This document shows positions 16,924 to 27,340 of a stretch of 64,000 nucleotides of DNA, piece after piece (position 1 is the stretch's first letter; every line of letters begins with the position of its first letter). The DNA is from CAVYHJ01 sp963768165 [NCBI: uncultured bacterium] (GTDB taxonomy: Bacteria; UBP4; UBA4092), in NCBI GenBank assembly GCA_963768165.1, contig CAVYHJ010000026.1, forward strand, positions 434,001 through 498,000. The letters run 5' to 3'. The notes under the pieces were generated by a model. That model was not told the DNA's origin. It made no database searches and was given only the letters and a program-made list of their open reading frames with translations. A program made the translations under genes and the position numbers.

Positions 16924-17890
16924 ATTTGGAAAGAAAAGTATCTATCCTTTTTTTTACGGATTATTGTTTGTAACATGCCTATGTCGCGTATACGCTGCAT
17001 CGGATATCGTCGCCAAAGTTGGAGGAGAAATAATCACTCGCGCTGAACTATTATCAGAAATGTCGTCTTCCATCCATGCCACGGACACTATAGGTGGGGA
17101 TTTAAAAAGTGCCAAGCAAAATGTCCTGAATAATATGATTGAACTGAAAATATTGTTATTGGAAGCGACAGCGGAAAAAATTACTGTGGATTCCAAGACA
17201 GTTGAACTGTCTTATCAATATGAGACGACAGCAGCCGGCAGTGAAGATAAATTCAAAAAGAAATTGAAATTGATGGGTGAAACCGATAAACAGTTCCGTC
17301 AGAATTTAACCAATTCAATAAAGATTCAAACCATGTTGCGACTAAACGTCGATGCGCATCTCAAACCTATTTCACTAGAGGAGGCGGAAAACTTTTATCA
17401 GGAACACAAATCTGAATTCACTACAGGGGAACAGGTTCGTTTTCGTTATATTTACATTTCAACAACCCGTGAAACTACCGCGGAAGATAAATCTAAAAAA
17501 TTAATCAAAGCACAAAAGGCACTGGAGCTTATCAAAGCAGGTGAAGCGTTTCCCAAAATTGTGCAAGATTATTCTGAAGGTAATGCAACTGGATTCGGTG
17601 GAGATATCGGGCGGTATGTTCGACCCGGAGAATTATACAATTTACCGGAAGTTGAAAAAGCCGTATTTTCCATGGACAGCGGGAAAACCAGCAACTTAAT
17701 TCCCACGAAATACGGTTATTATATTGTTCAAATTATAGATAAAGAAAAGGGTCATCTGCGTAGTTTTGAACAAGTAAAAACAGAAATATTGGAAAAACTG
17801 GAAAAAGAAAAAGCGGAAAGCCGGTATTACGAGTGGTTTAACGGAATTAAAACCAAATATGCAATAGAATTATACACTGAAAATTTATAA
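16913..17890 (+). CDS. SurA-like periplasmic peptidyl-prolyl isomerase/chaperone
   Basis: 325 aa with an N-terminal signal peptide (YPFFYGLLFVTCLCRVYA, cleavage near AYA/AS). A SurA-N-like helical chaperone domain (about 28-165) begins with DIVAKVGGEIITRAEL, typical for the family, and a single parvulin rotamase domain (about 175-285) shows FRYIYIST, FPKIVQDYSEG, GGDIGRY and GYYIVQI. SurA itself usually has two parvulin domains; one is common in relatives. It probably assists folding of outer-membrane proteins. The start overlaps the regulator gene by 11 nt, so it is translationally coupled to the two-component pair. Confidence 0.85.
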   Translation: MKNKFGKKSIYPFFYGLLFVTCLCRVYAASDIVAKVGGEIITRAELLSEMSSSIHATDTIGGDLKSAKQNVLNNMIELKILLLEATAEKITVDSKTVELSYQYETTAAGSEDKFKKKLKLMGETDKQFRQNLTNSIKIQTMLRLNVDAHLKPISLEEAENFYQEHKSEFTTGEQVRFRYIYISTTRETTAEDKSKKLIKAQKALELIKAGEAFPKIVQDYSEGNATGFGGDIGRYVRPGELYNLPEVEKAVFSMDSGKTSNLIPTKYGYYIVQIIDKEKGHLRSFEQVKTEILEKLEKEKAESRYYEWFNGIKTKYAIELYTENL

Positions 17891-17908
17891 CCATTACGGA
17901 GATATTAA

Positions 17909-20011
17909 TTGAGTATGCGAAATTTTTTATTGGAAATTGGTTCAGAAGAAATTCCTGCAGGATATATTACTCCCGCACTGGAACAAATGAGACTAAACAC
18001 CGAAAAATGGTTTCAGGAAAATCAAATGCGCTATCATTTTGTAAGTGCCTATGCGACTCCCCGCCGGTTGACCCTTTTTATTTCTGATCTTTCTGAAAAA
18101 CAGGATGTATCTGAAAAACTGGTTTTGGGTCCCTCCGCACGAATTTCTTATGATACAGAAGGCAATTTAACCAAAGCCGGATTAGGATTTGCAAAATCAC
18201 AAAACGTTGAGGTATCTCAATTATTCAAACAAACTACCGAAAAAGGAGATTATCTTGCGGTCAATAAAACTATAGGTGGAGAAAAAACTGAAAACTTACT
18301 TCCTGCTTTTTCCAAAGAATTAATTTCCAAAATATCATTCCCTAAATCTATGTACTGGGAAAAATCTCAATTTCGTTATGCCCGGCCTATTCGGTGGATT
18401 GTTAGCCTTTGGGGAGAAGAAATTATTCCATTTGAAATCGCGGACGTAAAAAGTGACAGAAACTCCTATGGACATCCCATTCGGTCTTCCCATAAAATCC
18501 CTCTGGAAAAAGCCGACCTGCAAGAGTATAAAGAAAAACTCCGTAATGCGTATGTAATCGTAGACCCGCAAGAACGTAAAACAACTATCTCGGGAAAACT
18601 GGCACAATTTGGAACAGACGATAAAGACCCGCAATTACTGGAAACAGTCACATATCTCGTGGAGAGCCCTTCGATGATTCAAGGCTATTTCAATCCGGAA
18701 CTTCTGTATTTACCTCCGGAAGTACTTATTACTTCGATGAAGCATCATCAGAAGTATTTTCCAGTTATCTCATCGGGCAAATTACAATCCCATTTTTTGT
18801 CAATACACAATTCGGCTGCAATTGCTGAACCTAATATTAAAATTGGAAATGAACGCGTTCTTCAAGCCCGATTATCTGACGCACAATTTTTCTGGAAAGA
18901 AGATACCAAAACTCCTTTAATTGATAAAAACAAAAAGTTGAGTGGATTGCTCTTTCAAGCCAAGCTGGGAAATTATGATAAAAAAGTCGAACGCATCATG
19001 GATTTATCCGATTTTCTGGCTACGCAACTTACGTTTCCCGACTCCGACAAAAAACATGTACGTCGAACGGCGGAATTATGCAAGTCGGATCTTATCACCG
19101 AGATGGTAAAAGAATTCCCTGAACTGCAAGGAGTCATGGGTAAATGGTATGCTCAGGAAATGAAAGAAGATAAAGCCGTTTGTCAGGCAATTGAAGATCA
19201 CTATTTACCCAAAGGTGGTGATTCAGCTCTGCCTTCAAATAATATTGGCGCTGTTGTGAGTCTTGCAGATAAACTAGACACGATTGTAGGATGTTTTGGT
19301 GCGGGACTAATTCCGACCGGTTCAGAAGACCCCTTTGCTCTGCGACGCGCGGGGAATGGAATTATTCGAATTGTTTTAGCCCATCTTGACTGGTCATTTT
19401 CTTTAAAAGAACTACTGGAACGTTCTATATCATTGTATCAATCAACAGTAGGAATTAATGCGGAATCAGCTTTATTACCTGTACATGAATTCTTAGCATT
19501 AAGATTTAAAGGTATATTAGAGATTGAAATTAAAGGAATTCGTTACGATACGATAGATGCTGTAATAGCCGCTAATTTTAACGATATTAACGATTCCGCA
19601 AGAAGAGCATTTGATTTACATGGATTACGTTTAGTTCCAGATATTATTCCATTCACAATTACTTTTAAAAGAGTGTCAAATATATTGAAACAAGCAAGAG
19701 AAAAGTTTAAAGAACAAACCTTTGGAACACCTGACAAAAAACTTTACAAGGAAGAAATCGAAAAAGTATTGGATATTGAGTTTAATAACATAATTGGTTT
19801 TATAAATCAAAGAAAAAATGAAAAAGACTATAAACGAATATTATTAGCTGTTTCAGGGCTAAGACCTTATGTTGATCAATTTTTTGATAAAGTCATGGTC
19901 ATGGTAGAAAATCAATTGATAAGAAGAAATCGTTTGGCCCTGCTTGAAATGTTAGAAAGAGAAATTAGTCCAATTGCAGATTTTTCTCAATTGGTTGTCG
20001 AGGAACAATGA
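17909..20011 (+). CDS. glyS: Glycyl-tRNA synthetase beta subunit
   Basis: About 700 aa. Start is a TTG at 17909, 7 nt after GGAG; an ATG at 17915 is the alternative. The beta subunit binds tRNA-Gly and forms the alpha2beta2 enzyme with GlyQ. The N-terminus (NFLLEIGSEEIPAGYI), RYARPIRWIVSLWG, MKHHQKYFPV and GSEDPFALRRAGNGIIRI are family signatures, and a DALR-type anticodon-binding region ends the protein. The alpha-subunit gene glyQ, which normally precedes it, is not in the window; a SurA-like gene is there instead. The 3' third is noticeably more AT-rich than the 5' part. The stop overlaps the recJ start (ATGA). Confidence 0.96.
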   Translation: MSMRNFLLEIGSEEIPAGYITPALEQMRLNTEKWFQENQMRYHFVSAYATPRRLTLFISDLSEKQDVSEKLVLGPSARISYDTEGNLTKAGLGFAKSQNVEVSQLFKQTTEKGDYLAVNKTIGGEKTENLLPAFSKELISKISFPKSMYWEKSQFRYARPIRWIVSLWGEEIIPFEIADVKSDRNSYGHPIRSSHKIPLEKADLQEYKEKLRNAYVIVDPQERKTTISGKLAQFGTDDKDPQLLETVTYLVESPSMIQGYFNPELLYLPPEVLITSMKHHQKYFPVISSGKLQSHFLSIHNSAAIAEPNIKIGNERVLQARLSDAQFFWKEDTKTPLIDKNKKLSGLLFQAKLGNYDKKVERIMDLSDFLATQLTFPDSDKKHVRRTAELCKSDLITEMVKEFPELQGVMGKWYAQEMKEDKAVCQAIEDHYLPKGGDSALPSNNIGAVVSLADKLDTIVGCFGAGLIPTGSEDPFALRRAGNGIIRIVLAHLDWSFSLKELLERSISLYQSTVGINAESALLPVHEFLALRFKGILEIEIKGIRYDTIDAVIAANFNDINDSARRAFDLHGLRLVPDIIPFTITFKRVSNILKQAREKFKEQTFGTPDKKLYKEEIEKVLDIEFNNIIGFINQRKNEKDYKRILLAVSGLRPYVDQFFDKVMVMVENQLIRRNRLALLEMLEREISPIADFSQLVVEEQ

Positions 20012-21729
20012 GTTCGTCATGGGTCATTCCCTCATTCGATAACCGAGCCGTTGATGATTTAACTCATAGTCTCAACATCACCCCTACCCTCGCCCGTCTG
20101 TTACTTCATCGCGGTTTGCAAACACCCTTGGAAGCGAGTCATTTCTTGAATCCAGACCTATCCATGTTGCACGACCCCTTTCTATTTCATCAAATGGAAA
20201 CAGCCGTAACCCGAGTAAAACAAGCGATTCAAAACAAAGAACGCATTATGATTCATGGGGATTACGATGTGGATGGTATCACTGCCAGTGCTATTTTGTC
20301 TCATACCTTGTCACAATATACAAACAATCTTTTGACATATATACCGCATCGAATTAATCAGGGATACGGATTAAAACAAGACGCGCTGGATTTGGCACAA
20401 CAGGAAAAAATTAGTCTTATCATTACAGTGGATTGCGGAATAACGGCAATTCAAGAAATAAAATCTGCGCGGGAGATGGGAATTGATGTCATCATCACCG
20501 ACCATCATTTGTTCCAAGATCCGCTCCCCGATGCCGTTGCCATTATTCACCCGACACAACCGGAGGAAACCTACCCCTATACTCATCTCAGTGGCTCCGG
20601 GGTCGCCTATAAATTTGCGCAAGCCATTGAACAAAGATTTCAGGTCTCGAACCCTGGGCATCATCCTATTACGGATGATTTATTAGATCTTGCCGCGATG
20701 GGCACGTTGAGCGATATTGTATTACTCAATGGGGAAAACCGTGTAATTGCCAAGTATGGATTAGCACAACTTGCCAAATCCAAACGTCTCGGTTTGATAT
20801 CGTTACTGGAGAGGACTAAATTAACCAACAAATTTTTAGAATCTTGGCATATTGGTTTTATCTTGGGTCCACGCATCAACGCCGCAGGCCGATTGGGTGA
20901 TGCAGATAAGGCGTTGCGGCTTTTATTGACCGACTCCAAAGACGAAGCGGACGATATTACCGAAACTCTTGAAAAATATAATAAAGAACGCCAGCGAGTG
21001 GAATCTGAGGTTTATGAACAGGCGGAACAATTGGTTCATTCCCAAATCAATTTGAATAAAGAGACGATTATCGTCTTGGCAAATCCCAACTGGCACATCG
21101 GTGTTCTAGGAATCGTGTGTTCCAAGTTGGTGGAAGAATTTGAACGGCCCGTTATCCTCATAGGGCTGAATGGAGAACAGGGTAAAGGTTCTGGTCGCAG
21201 TGTGGATGGATTTAACATCGTAGCCGCCTTGGAATTTTGTGCTGATACACTACTGAACTTTGGCGGGCATGAAATGGCTTGCGGAGTAACTATTGAACCC
21301 AATCAGGTGATGAATTTCCGCGAAAAAATCAATCAATACGCTGACCAAACTAGAGACTCCAGACTCCAGACCAGTGAATTGTTATCCATTGACACGGAAA
21401 TCCGGTTATCCGACTTGACAGAATCTTTTTTAGACAGCCTTCATCTTCTCGCGCCCCACGGTCCGGGAAATCCCAAACCCCTGTTTCTCGTGCGAAATGT
21501 CACAACCGAAGGTCCTCCGCGAATTATTAAAGACACTCATCTCAAACTGCGTATCCGAGACGGTAATTGTCGCGCCGAAGGAATGTGGTTTGGCAATGCT
21601 GATAAAGCCGACCTCTTCACCCTCAATACCAAAACCTGGGACCTTGCCTGCCATGCCCGACTCAATGATTATAACGGTATCCAATCTATCGAATTGCAAA
21701 TCAAAGACGTCCGCCCGGCTCAAAGATAA
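20008..21729 (+). CDS. recJ: Single-stranded-DNA exonuclease RecJ
   Basis: 573 aa, normal length. RecJ degrades single-stranded DNA 5' to 3' in recombination and repair. The DHH-family motifs are present in order: MIHGDYDVDGITASAI, TVDCGI, ITDHHLF and AAMGTLSDIV, then PRINAAGRLGDA and the DHHA1 motif GGHEMACGVTI. The C-terminal OB-fold ends at about 573. It overlaps glyS by 4 nt. A 7-bp-period repeat array (21348-21375) encodes residues about 447-456 (TRDSRLQTS) between the DHHA1 and OB regions, probably as a surface linker that does not harm the enzyme. Confidence 0.96.
   Translation: MSSSWVIPSFDNRAVDDLTHSLNITPTLARLLLHRGLQTPLEASHFLNPDLSMLHDPFLFHQMETAVTRVKQAIQNKERIMIHGDYDVDGITASAILSHTLSQYTNNLLTYIPHRINQGYGLKQDALDLAQQEKISLIITVDCGITAIQEIKSAREMGIDVIITDHHLFQDPLPDAVAIIHPTQPEETYPYTHLSGSGVAYKFAQAIEQRFQVSNPGHHPITDDLLDLAAMGTLSDIVLLNGENRVIAKYGLAQLAKSKRLGLISLLERTKLTNKFLESWHIGFILGPRINAAGRLGDADKALRLLLTDSKDEADDITETLEKYNKERQRVESEVYEQAEQLVHSQINLNKETIIVLANPNWHIGVLGIVCSKLVEEFERPVILIGLNGEQGKGSGRSVDGFNIVAALEFCADTLLNFGGHEMACGVTIEPNQVMNFREKINQYADQTRDSRLQTSELLSIDTEIRLSDLTESFLDSLHLLAPHGPGNPKPLFLVRNVTTEGPPRIIKDTHLKLRIRDGNCRAEGMWFGNADKADLFTLNTKTWDLACHARLNDYNGIQSIELQIKDVRPAQR
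21348..21375 (+). repeat. Heptanucleotide array inside recJ
   Basis: Four 7-bp units AACTAGA, GACTCCA, GACTCCA, GACCAGT, in coding sequence. Same period and R-A-C-Y core as the other arrays in the window. Confidence 0.6.
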
Positions 21730-21888
21730 AGGCAAAAACAATTTACAGAAAACTGATTCATTTTCTTCAATTCTTGATTTTTCAAGAAATGTTGATGACA
21801 AGTTTCAAGGGAATGATAACGCCGGCGGTCTGTCATTCTCAACTGGAAAATCCAGAAAACCAAAGATACTGAATTCCTTTAACCTTTT

Positions 21889-22875
21889 TTATCGATTCAG
21901 GGCGTTCATGGCGGCGTCGGGGTAACGGTTACCAGACGCAAGACCGGGAGGAAGGGATTCATTAATACGTTTTAAATCTTCTTTTGTCAATTGGATATTC
22001 GCCGCGCCTATGTTTTCTTCCAGATAGTTCATGCGTTTAGTTCCGGGGATGGGGACGATGTCATTGCCTTGGGCGAGAACCCAGGCGAGTGCTAGTTGCG
22101 AAGGTTTACATTTTTTCTCTGTGGCGATTTCTTCAATCTTCTTGACCAAGTCAAGATTTTTTTGGAAGTTATCACCTTGGAATCGCGGGGAATTGGGACG
22201 ATAATCTTTCTCTCCAAAATCAGAGGCTGTTTTAAACCGTCCTGTCAGAAATCCCCGTCCCAAGGGACTATAGGCGACTAACCCAATTCCCAATCCCCGA
22301 CAGGTCGAGAGAATTTCTTTTTCGGGGTCACGGGACCATAAGGAATATTCGGTTTGGAGAGCGGAAATGGGATGAATTTTTTGTGCCCGTCGAAGGGTTT
22401 GCGGACTCGCTTCGGACATACCGAGATATTTCACTTTACCTTGTTTAACTAGTTCCGTCATCGCGCCGATAGTATCTTCAATGGGGGTATTGGGGTCAAC
22501 ACGATGTTGGTAATACAAATCTATTACATCTACTCCTAACCGTTTCAAGCTTGTGTCACAACAAGATTTCACATATTCCGGTTTCCCATTCACGCCTAGA
22601 AAACTTCCGTCTTTCCCGCGTACATTGCCAAATTTAGTGGCTAAGATAACTTTATCACGACGATCCCGAATAGCTTTGCCGACGAGTTCCTCATTTTTCC
22701 CAACACCATACATATCGGCTGTGTCAAGGAAATTAATTCCCAGTTCGAGAGCATGGTGAATGACCTTGATGGATTCGTTGTCGTCGTGGAGTCCATAGAA
22801 TTCAGACATACCCATACAACCTAATCCCAAGGCAGATACAGATAACCCACTTTTACCCAAGTGCCTTTTTTGCAT
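21889..22875 (-). CDS. Aldo/keto reductase
   Basis: 328 aa TIM-barrel NADPH-dependent reductase. The start ATG at 22875 has AAAGGAG 7 nt upstream. The family tetrad is visible: Asp and Tyr in FLDTADMYG, Lys in ILATKFG, and His in [22 protein letters not shown] near the N-terminus and the pattern [13 protein letters not shown] and [13 protein letters not shown] place it with the AKR13/YajO-like group, which acts on diverse aldehydes and quinones. It ends convergently with recJ across 160 nt in which I see no gene. Substrate unknown. Confidence 0.93.
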   Translation of the reverse strand: MQKRHLGKSGLSVSALGLGCMGMSEFYGLHDDNESIKVIHHALELGINFLDTADMYGVGKNEELVGKAIRDRRDKVILATKFGNVRGKDGSFLGVNGKPEYVKSCCDTSLKRLGVDVIDLYYQHRVDPNTPIEDTIGAMTELVKQGKVKYLGMSEASPQTLRRAQKIHPISALQTEYSLWSRDPEKEILSTCRGLGIGLVAYSPLGRGFLTGRFKTASDFGEKDYRPNSPRFQGDNFQKNLDLVKKIEEIATEKKCKPSQLALAWVLAQGNDIVPIPGTKRMNYLEENIGAANIQLTKEDLKRINESLPPGLASGNRYPDAAMNALNR

Positions 22876-22892
22876 AATGAAATCTCCTTTGA

Positions 22893-23276
22893 TTATTTAG
22901 TTAGTGATTCAGGGGGTTGAATTTCACGGACGACAACCAACATTCTTTTACACCATTCCGCTTTACAATTCATCATGGCGGATAAATCACTGTCCTTTTC
23001 CTGGATGGTAATATCAAGAGAAAAGGTTTTGATGGTATAGTCCCGTTGTATCGGAGTGGCAATTTCCGTGGCAGTATTCTGATAAATCCCGCTGGCATTG
23101 ATGGAGTAATTATAAACATCCGGTCGAAGGTCTTTATTAATCCGATGTTTATCATCCAATTTCCCGTCAACAGAAAGCCCTAATTTTTCTTTGATGGCAG
23201 CTATCGGGTCGAGTAATCCCCACCGGGAGTAAATGTCATGTGTATCAGCAGCAACACGTTTGATTCCTATTTTCAT
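22893..23276 (-). CDS. Conserved-looking protein of unknown function, 127 aa
   Basis: 127 aa, between the helicase and the aldo/keto reductase on the same strand, 17 nt before the reductase start. Predicted as soluble mixed alpha/beta, with no signal peptide or membrane segment. Two cysteines ([11 protein letters not shown]) are near the C-terminus. The composition and codon use match the neighbours, which argues that it is a real gene. I do not recognise the family and assign no function. Confidence 0.7.
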   Translation of the reverse strand: MKIGIKRVAADTHDIYSRWGLLDPIAAIKEKLGLSVDGKLDDKHRINKDLRPDVYNYSINASGIYQNTATEIATPIQRDYTIKTFSLDITIQEKDSDLSAMMNCKAEWCKRMLVVVREIQPPESLTK

Positions 23277-23314
23277 GAATTAAATCCTCATGTTTATTTT
23301 AGCATCTTACTGGA

Positions 23315-25579
23315 TTATTCCTTAACTAGCAATCGATTTAATAATTCCAAGGTCTTCATTTTACCTGATTTTCCAATTTCATTGACAGGACCGACACACG
23401 AAGGGCAACCGGATTCACAACCGCATTGGGTCAACATTTCGTAGGCTGATTTCATAAGCAGACCATGAATATCGTAAAGTTTTTCGGACATACCCGTTCC
23501 GCCCGGGTATCGGTCATAAATATAAATGGTGGGCAATTCGGTGAATGGGGAACGAACTTGCGCGACGGTACGAATATCTTTGGGGTCGCACATAAGATAA
23601 ATTGGCGCAATATTTTCAAGCAAATTCGCTGTTCCCAGCAAACCTATTTGAATATCCTCCGGTTTAAATTGAGTTACCAACTGAGAGGACAAACTCAACC
23701 AATACGCGGTCGTGTCCAATTCCTGTTCCGGTAGATGCACTTTCCCCCAGCCTACATTTTCATGGGTATGGAATTTAATTTTTTTAAACATGGTAGTGAG
23801 ACGATTAATCCTCACTTCTCCCAAATGTTTTTGAGCACTGGCTACATTCAAAGATTTCAAATCATCGAGGACATTAATTTTTACTTCGTCCTGCGCGTCG
23901 GTATAATAATCTACTTTTACGGGTTTGGCGTAAGCGCGCTTGCCGTCCCAATCCAATTCCATGATTTGATATTGTTCACTTTCATGCAGATAGATAGCAT
24001 CTTTATGAATCAATTGAGGGGCACTAAAGGCGTCTACTTCACCGATAACCCGATTCTTATCTTTCATATCGAGAATCACAAAATTTTCGGTTGCCGCGGA
24101 GCGCAAACTGATATCTTCTGCCGGAAAAGAATCCTTCATCCAATAATATTTTCCATTGGTAAATCGTAAGATGTTGGCTTCTACGAGATAGTTCAATAAT
24201 TCCTGAGTGGTCGCAATACCGAATTTCTCCGTATCTGAAAAGGGCAACTCGAAAGCGGCACATTTAAGATGGTTCACGAGAATGACGAGATTATCCGGAT
24301 TGATTAATCCCATTTCAGGTGATTTCCCAAAAAAGTACTCCGGATGAGTCATGAGAAATTGATCCAGCGGACTACTGGTGGCGACAAGGAATGCAGCGGA
24401 GACATTAATCTTTCGTCCCGCCCTACCCGCTTGCTGCCAAGTACTAGCGATAGTGCCAGGATAACCGACCATGACGCAAGATTCTAATGCGCCAATATCT
24501 ATTCCCAGTTCCAAGGCATTGGTGCTGACGACTCCCAATACTACACCGTCACGCAATCCTTTCTCAATTTCCCGGCGTTGTAATGGGAGATACCCCCCAC
24601 GATAACCTCGTATGCAGTCTTTTGATTTACCTTTAGTTACGATAGATTCCTTCAAGTAAGTCACAAGGACTTCTGTGGATACTCGACTTCGTGCAAAAAC
24701 AATAGTTTGAATCCCATTTTTAATTAAATTAGCGGCAATCTTGGAGGATTCATTCAATGAACTTTTACGAATTCCCAATTCCTGATTAATGACCGGAGGG
24801 TTATAAAATATAATATGTTTTTCACCGGAAGGAGCGCCATTTTTATTAATCAATGCAACATCTTCTTCAATCAATTTTTTTGCCAGTTCATCCGGATTAG
24901 CAATGGTTGCAGAACAACAAATAAATTGAGGATTGGAACCGTAGAATTGGCAGATTCGTTTTAGACGGCGAATTACGTTTGCCAAATGACTTCCGAAAAC
25001 TCCGCGATAATGATGTACTTCATCAATCACGACATATTTCAAATTTTCAAATAATTTATTCCATTCCGTGTGATGGGGAAGAATGCCGGAGTGAAGCATA
25101 TCAGGATTGGTGACCACAATATGTCCGGCGGTGCGGATGGCTTTGCGCGCGGTACGTGGTGTGTCGCCATCATAAGTATAAGTCTTGATATCCACTTTCA
25201 TGTCAGTAATCAAATCATGTAATTCAGCAACTTGATCCTGCGAAAGAGCTTTCGTTGGAAATAAATAAATGGCTCTGGAACTTGGGTCGGATAGAATAGT
25301 GTTCACTACTGGCAGGTTATAACACAAGGTTTTTCCAGATGCCGTGGGAGTAACGATGACCACATTTTTCTTTTGCAAGATAGTATCAATGGCTAGGGAT
25401 TGATGAGTATATAATTTGTGAATTCCCCTATTTTGAATCGCTGTAATCAAATTAGAATTCAATGCTTTAGGGAATTCACCATAGTCCGGAGGGCGAGGTG
25501 GAAGAATTTTCCATTCTGTCACACAAGAACGAAACTGTTTGTCGTTTTGTAAATTTTCCAATAATTGCGCAAGATTCAT
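23315..25579 (-). CDS. DEAH-box helicase of the MrfA/Hrq1 type (DUF1998)
   Basis: 754 aa from ATG 25579. An ATG at 25606 would add nine residues encoded by a palindromic repeat, which I consider less likely. The two RecA-like lobes show Walker A TPTASGKT (Lys83), Walker B VIDEVHHYRG, FPTKALSQDQ, CSATIANPDE and QQAGRAGR. The C-terminal DUF1998 region ends in four cysteines (CGCESGCPSC), as in the YprA/MrfA and Hrq1 helicases. Bacterial MrfA unwinds DNA 3' to 5' and takes part in excision of mitomycin-type damage. A partner exonuclease (MrfB) is not obvious nearby. Confidence 0.9.
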   Translation of the reverse strand: MNLAQLLENLQNDKQFRSCVTEWKILPPRPPDYGEFPKALNSNLITAIQNRGIHKLYTHQSLAIDTILQKKNVVIVTPTASGKTLCYNLPVVNTILSDPSSRAIYLFPTKALSQDQVAELHDLITDMKVDIKTYTYDGDTPRTARKAIRTAGHIVVTNPDMLHSGILPHHTEWNKLFENLKYVVIDEVHHYRGVFGSHLANVIRRLKRICQFYGSNPQFICCSATIANPDELAKKLIEEDVALINKNGAPSGEKHIIFYNPPVINQELGIRKSSLNESSKIAANLIKNGIQTIVFARSRVSTEVLVTYLKESIVTKGKSKDCIRGYRGGYLPLQRREIEKGLRDGVVLGVVSTNALELGIDIGALESCVMVGYPGTIASTWQQAGRAGRKINVSAAFLVATSSPLDQFLMTHPEYFFGKSPEMGLINPDNLVILVNHLKCAAFELPFSDTEKFGIATTQELLNYLVEANILRFTNGKYYWMKDSFPAEDISLRSAATENFVILDMKDKNRVIGEVDAFSAPQLIHKDAIYLHESEQYQIMELDWDGKRAYAKPVKVDYYTDAQDEVKINVLDDLKSLNVASAQKHLGEVRINRLTTMFKKIKFHTHENVGWGKVHLPEQELDTTAYWLSLSSQLVTQFKPEDIQIGLLGTANLLENIAPIYLMCDPKDIRTVAQVRSPFTELPTIYIYDRYPGGTGMSEKLYDIHGLLMKSAYEMLTQCGCESGCPSCVGPVNEIGKSGKMKTLELLNRLLVKE

Positions 25580-25591
25580 AGATTTAACTTT

Positions 25592-25632
25592 CACCTCACT
25601 CCCCATCCCCTCTTTTTGGTAAGGAGAGGGAA
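25592..25632. repeat. Pyrimidine/purine palindromic element, copy A
   Basis: Pattern CCTCACTCCCC..TCCCCTC, short centre, GGAGAGGG. Same design as the elements at 28673, 30831 and 53592. It sits between the symporter stop and the helicase start and supplies part of the helicase leader. Confidence 0.6.
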
Positions 25633-25642
25633 GAAGAAAGGT

Positions 25643-27328
25643 TTATACCTTGGAATAGTTTTTTCTTATATCTTCTGCCTTTCTAACCGCTGCCTCAAGA
25701 ACCATCTGAGGTGTACGAAAACACAGCGAAACAAAACAAGTGACCACCGCACCCACCAGAGCGTACCAGGTAAATTCTATCTGTGGTAACCATGACGGAA
25801 ACATTAATTTTGCACCGGCGGGGGTGAATATATTAAGAAAATCATTAATCCTTCCACTCAGAAATAATACCACGAAAAGTCCGGCTATGATGGCCAATAC
25901 ATTACCTGCATCGGAGCCTCTCGTTTTGGTAAACATACCCGTTAAAAACACACCCAACATAGGGCCCAAGATATATCCGGCAATTCCCAAGGCGATGGGG
26001 ATAATCGTGATAGCCGGGTTTTTCACGTTCACATAGGCGAACGCAATGGCAATAATAATCATTAGAACCGCAAAAATTGTAGTAAATACACGCGCGGCAA
26101 AAACATAATGACTGTCTTTCTTGTGAGAGGCGAAGTAGGGAATATACCAATCGTTGGTCGCGGTAGTTGCCAGAGCGTTTAAGGCAGCGCTCAAGGAACC
26201 CATCGCCGTTGCAAACACCCCCGCTAACACAAAACCCCGTATGACCACCGGCATAACATTGAGAATATACACTCCGAAGACATCGTTGTTTTTTAAAGGT
26301 TTTAACTGAGGGTTCAAATCATAAAAGGCAATCAAGAGAACACCGATAAAGGTAAAACAAAAAGCAATGGGAACATCCATAAACGCCGCGGTAATCAGTG
26401 ACCGCCTACTTTTTTTATAATCTTTGGCTGTCAGCATACGTTGTACCATATCCTGGTCAGTACCAAAAGCAGCCATGTTCGCAAAGGTCGTAGCGATAAT
26501 CGCTGCAGGAAGAGTATATTTGTTTTCCAGCATAATTTTAAAAACCTCCCAAAATCTGCTGGTTGGTTTCACGGTTTCAAATCCCGTTAGAAAATATCCT
26601 TTGGTAGTGGTCATTTCCGGAACATGTTGCGCGAGTATGGAAAATCCATGCATAATACTTCCCGCCCCGATGTGATAGAGAATGGTTCCAATAGTGATTA
26701 AAGCGCTGCCAAACATCAAACTTGCCTGAATGAGATCTGTCCAAATAACGGCTTTGATTCCTCCCAGTGCCGTATAAATACAGGTAATGATGGTTAAAAT
26801 AATAATAGCCCACGCATACGGCACCCAGGTATCCAAGTGATGAAATGAGACAGGTTCCTGCAAAACGAACAGACGCCACGCCAGAACCAGAACCAAGGAA
26901 GGGATATATAAGCGCACGCCGGATGCCAAAACTCGCATTAATAAAAATAGCGCGGAAACCATGTTTTTGGTTTTGATTCCAAAGCGGACCAGCAGATAAT
27001 CATAGACGGTGTACACTCGATAGATATAATAAGGTTTTAAGAAATATCGTCCAATGATAATACGCCCAAGGATTACACCCATAGTCAGTTGGACATAAAT
27101 CACACCCCGAGTTGCAAATCCTTCTGCGGGTGCTCCAATGAAAGTTGCGGCACTGGTTTCCGCCGCGATAATCGAGGCCATGACCGCCCACCAGGGTATT
27201 TTTCGACCACCAAGAGCATAATCTTCCAGGGTATTTTCTTTTCGGCCCATATAGAGACCGATGGCGGTGATAGTGACAAAATAAAAAATGATGATGAAAC
27301 CGTCAATTAATAAGGGTGAGGTTCCCAT
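25643..27328 (-). CDS. Sodium/solute symporter (SSS family)
   Basis: 561 aa, almost entirely membrane: I count about 14 hydrophobic segments, as in SGLT/PutP-like transporters. GRKIPWWAVMASIIAAETSAATFIGAP near the N-terminus is the typical SSS start (the W-x3-S-x3-E-T-S pattern), and TDLIQASLMFG and FGTDQDMVQRML are family blocks. It takes up an organic solute (sugar, amino acid, sialic acid or similar) with Na+; which one cannot be told. The gene lies 12 nt after lgt on the same strand and may share its transcript. Confidence 0.92.
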   Translation of the reverse strand: MGTSPLLIDGFIIIFYFVTITAIGLYMGRKENTLEDYALGGRKIPWWAVMASIIAAETSAATFIGAPAEGFATRGVIYVQLTMGVILGRIIIGRYFLKPYYIYRVYTVYDYLLVRFGIKTKNMVSALFLLMRVLASGVRLYIPSLVLVLAWRLFVLQEPVSFHHLDTWVPYAWAIIILTIITCIYTALGGIKAVIWTDLIQASLMFGSALITIGTILYHIGAGSIMHGFSILAQHVPEMTTTKGYFLTGFETVKPTSRFWEVFKIMLENKYTLPAAIIATTFANMAAFGTDQDMVQRMLTAKDYKKSRRSLITAAFMDVPIAFCFTFIGVLLIAFYDLNPQLKPLKNNDVFGVYILNVMPVVIRGFVLAGVFATAMGSLSAALNALATTATNDWYIPYFASHKKDSHYVFAARVFTTIFAVLMIIIAIAFAYVNVKNPAITIIPIALGIAGYILGPMLGVFLTGMFTKTRGSDAGNVLAIIAGLFVVLFLSGRINDFLNIFTPAGAKLMFPSWLPQIEFTWYALVGAVVTCFVSLCFRTPQMVLEAAVRKAEDIRKNYSKV

Positions 27329-27340
27329 AAATATTATTTA

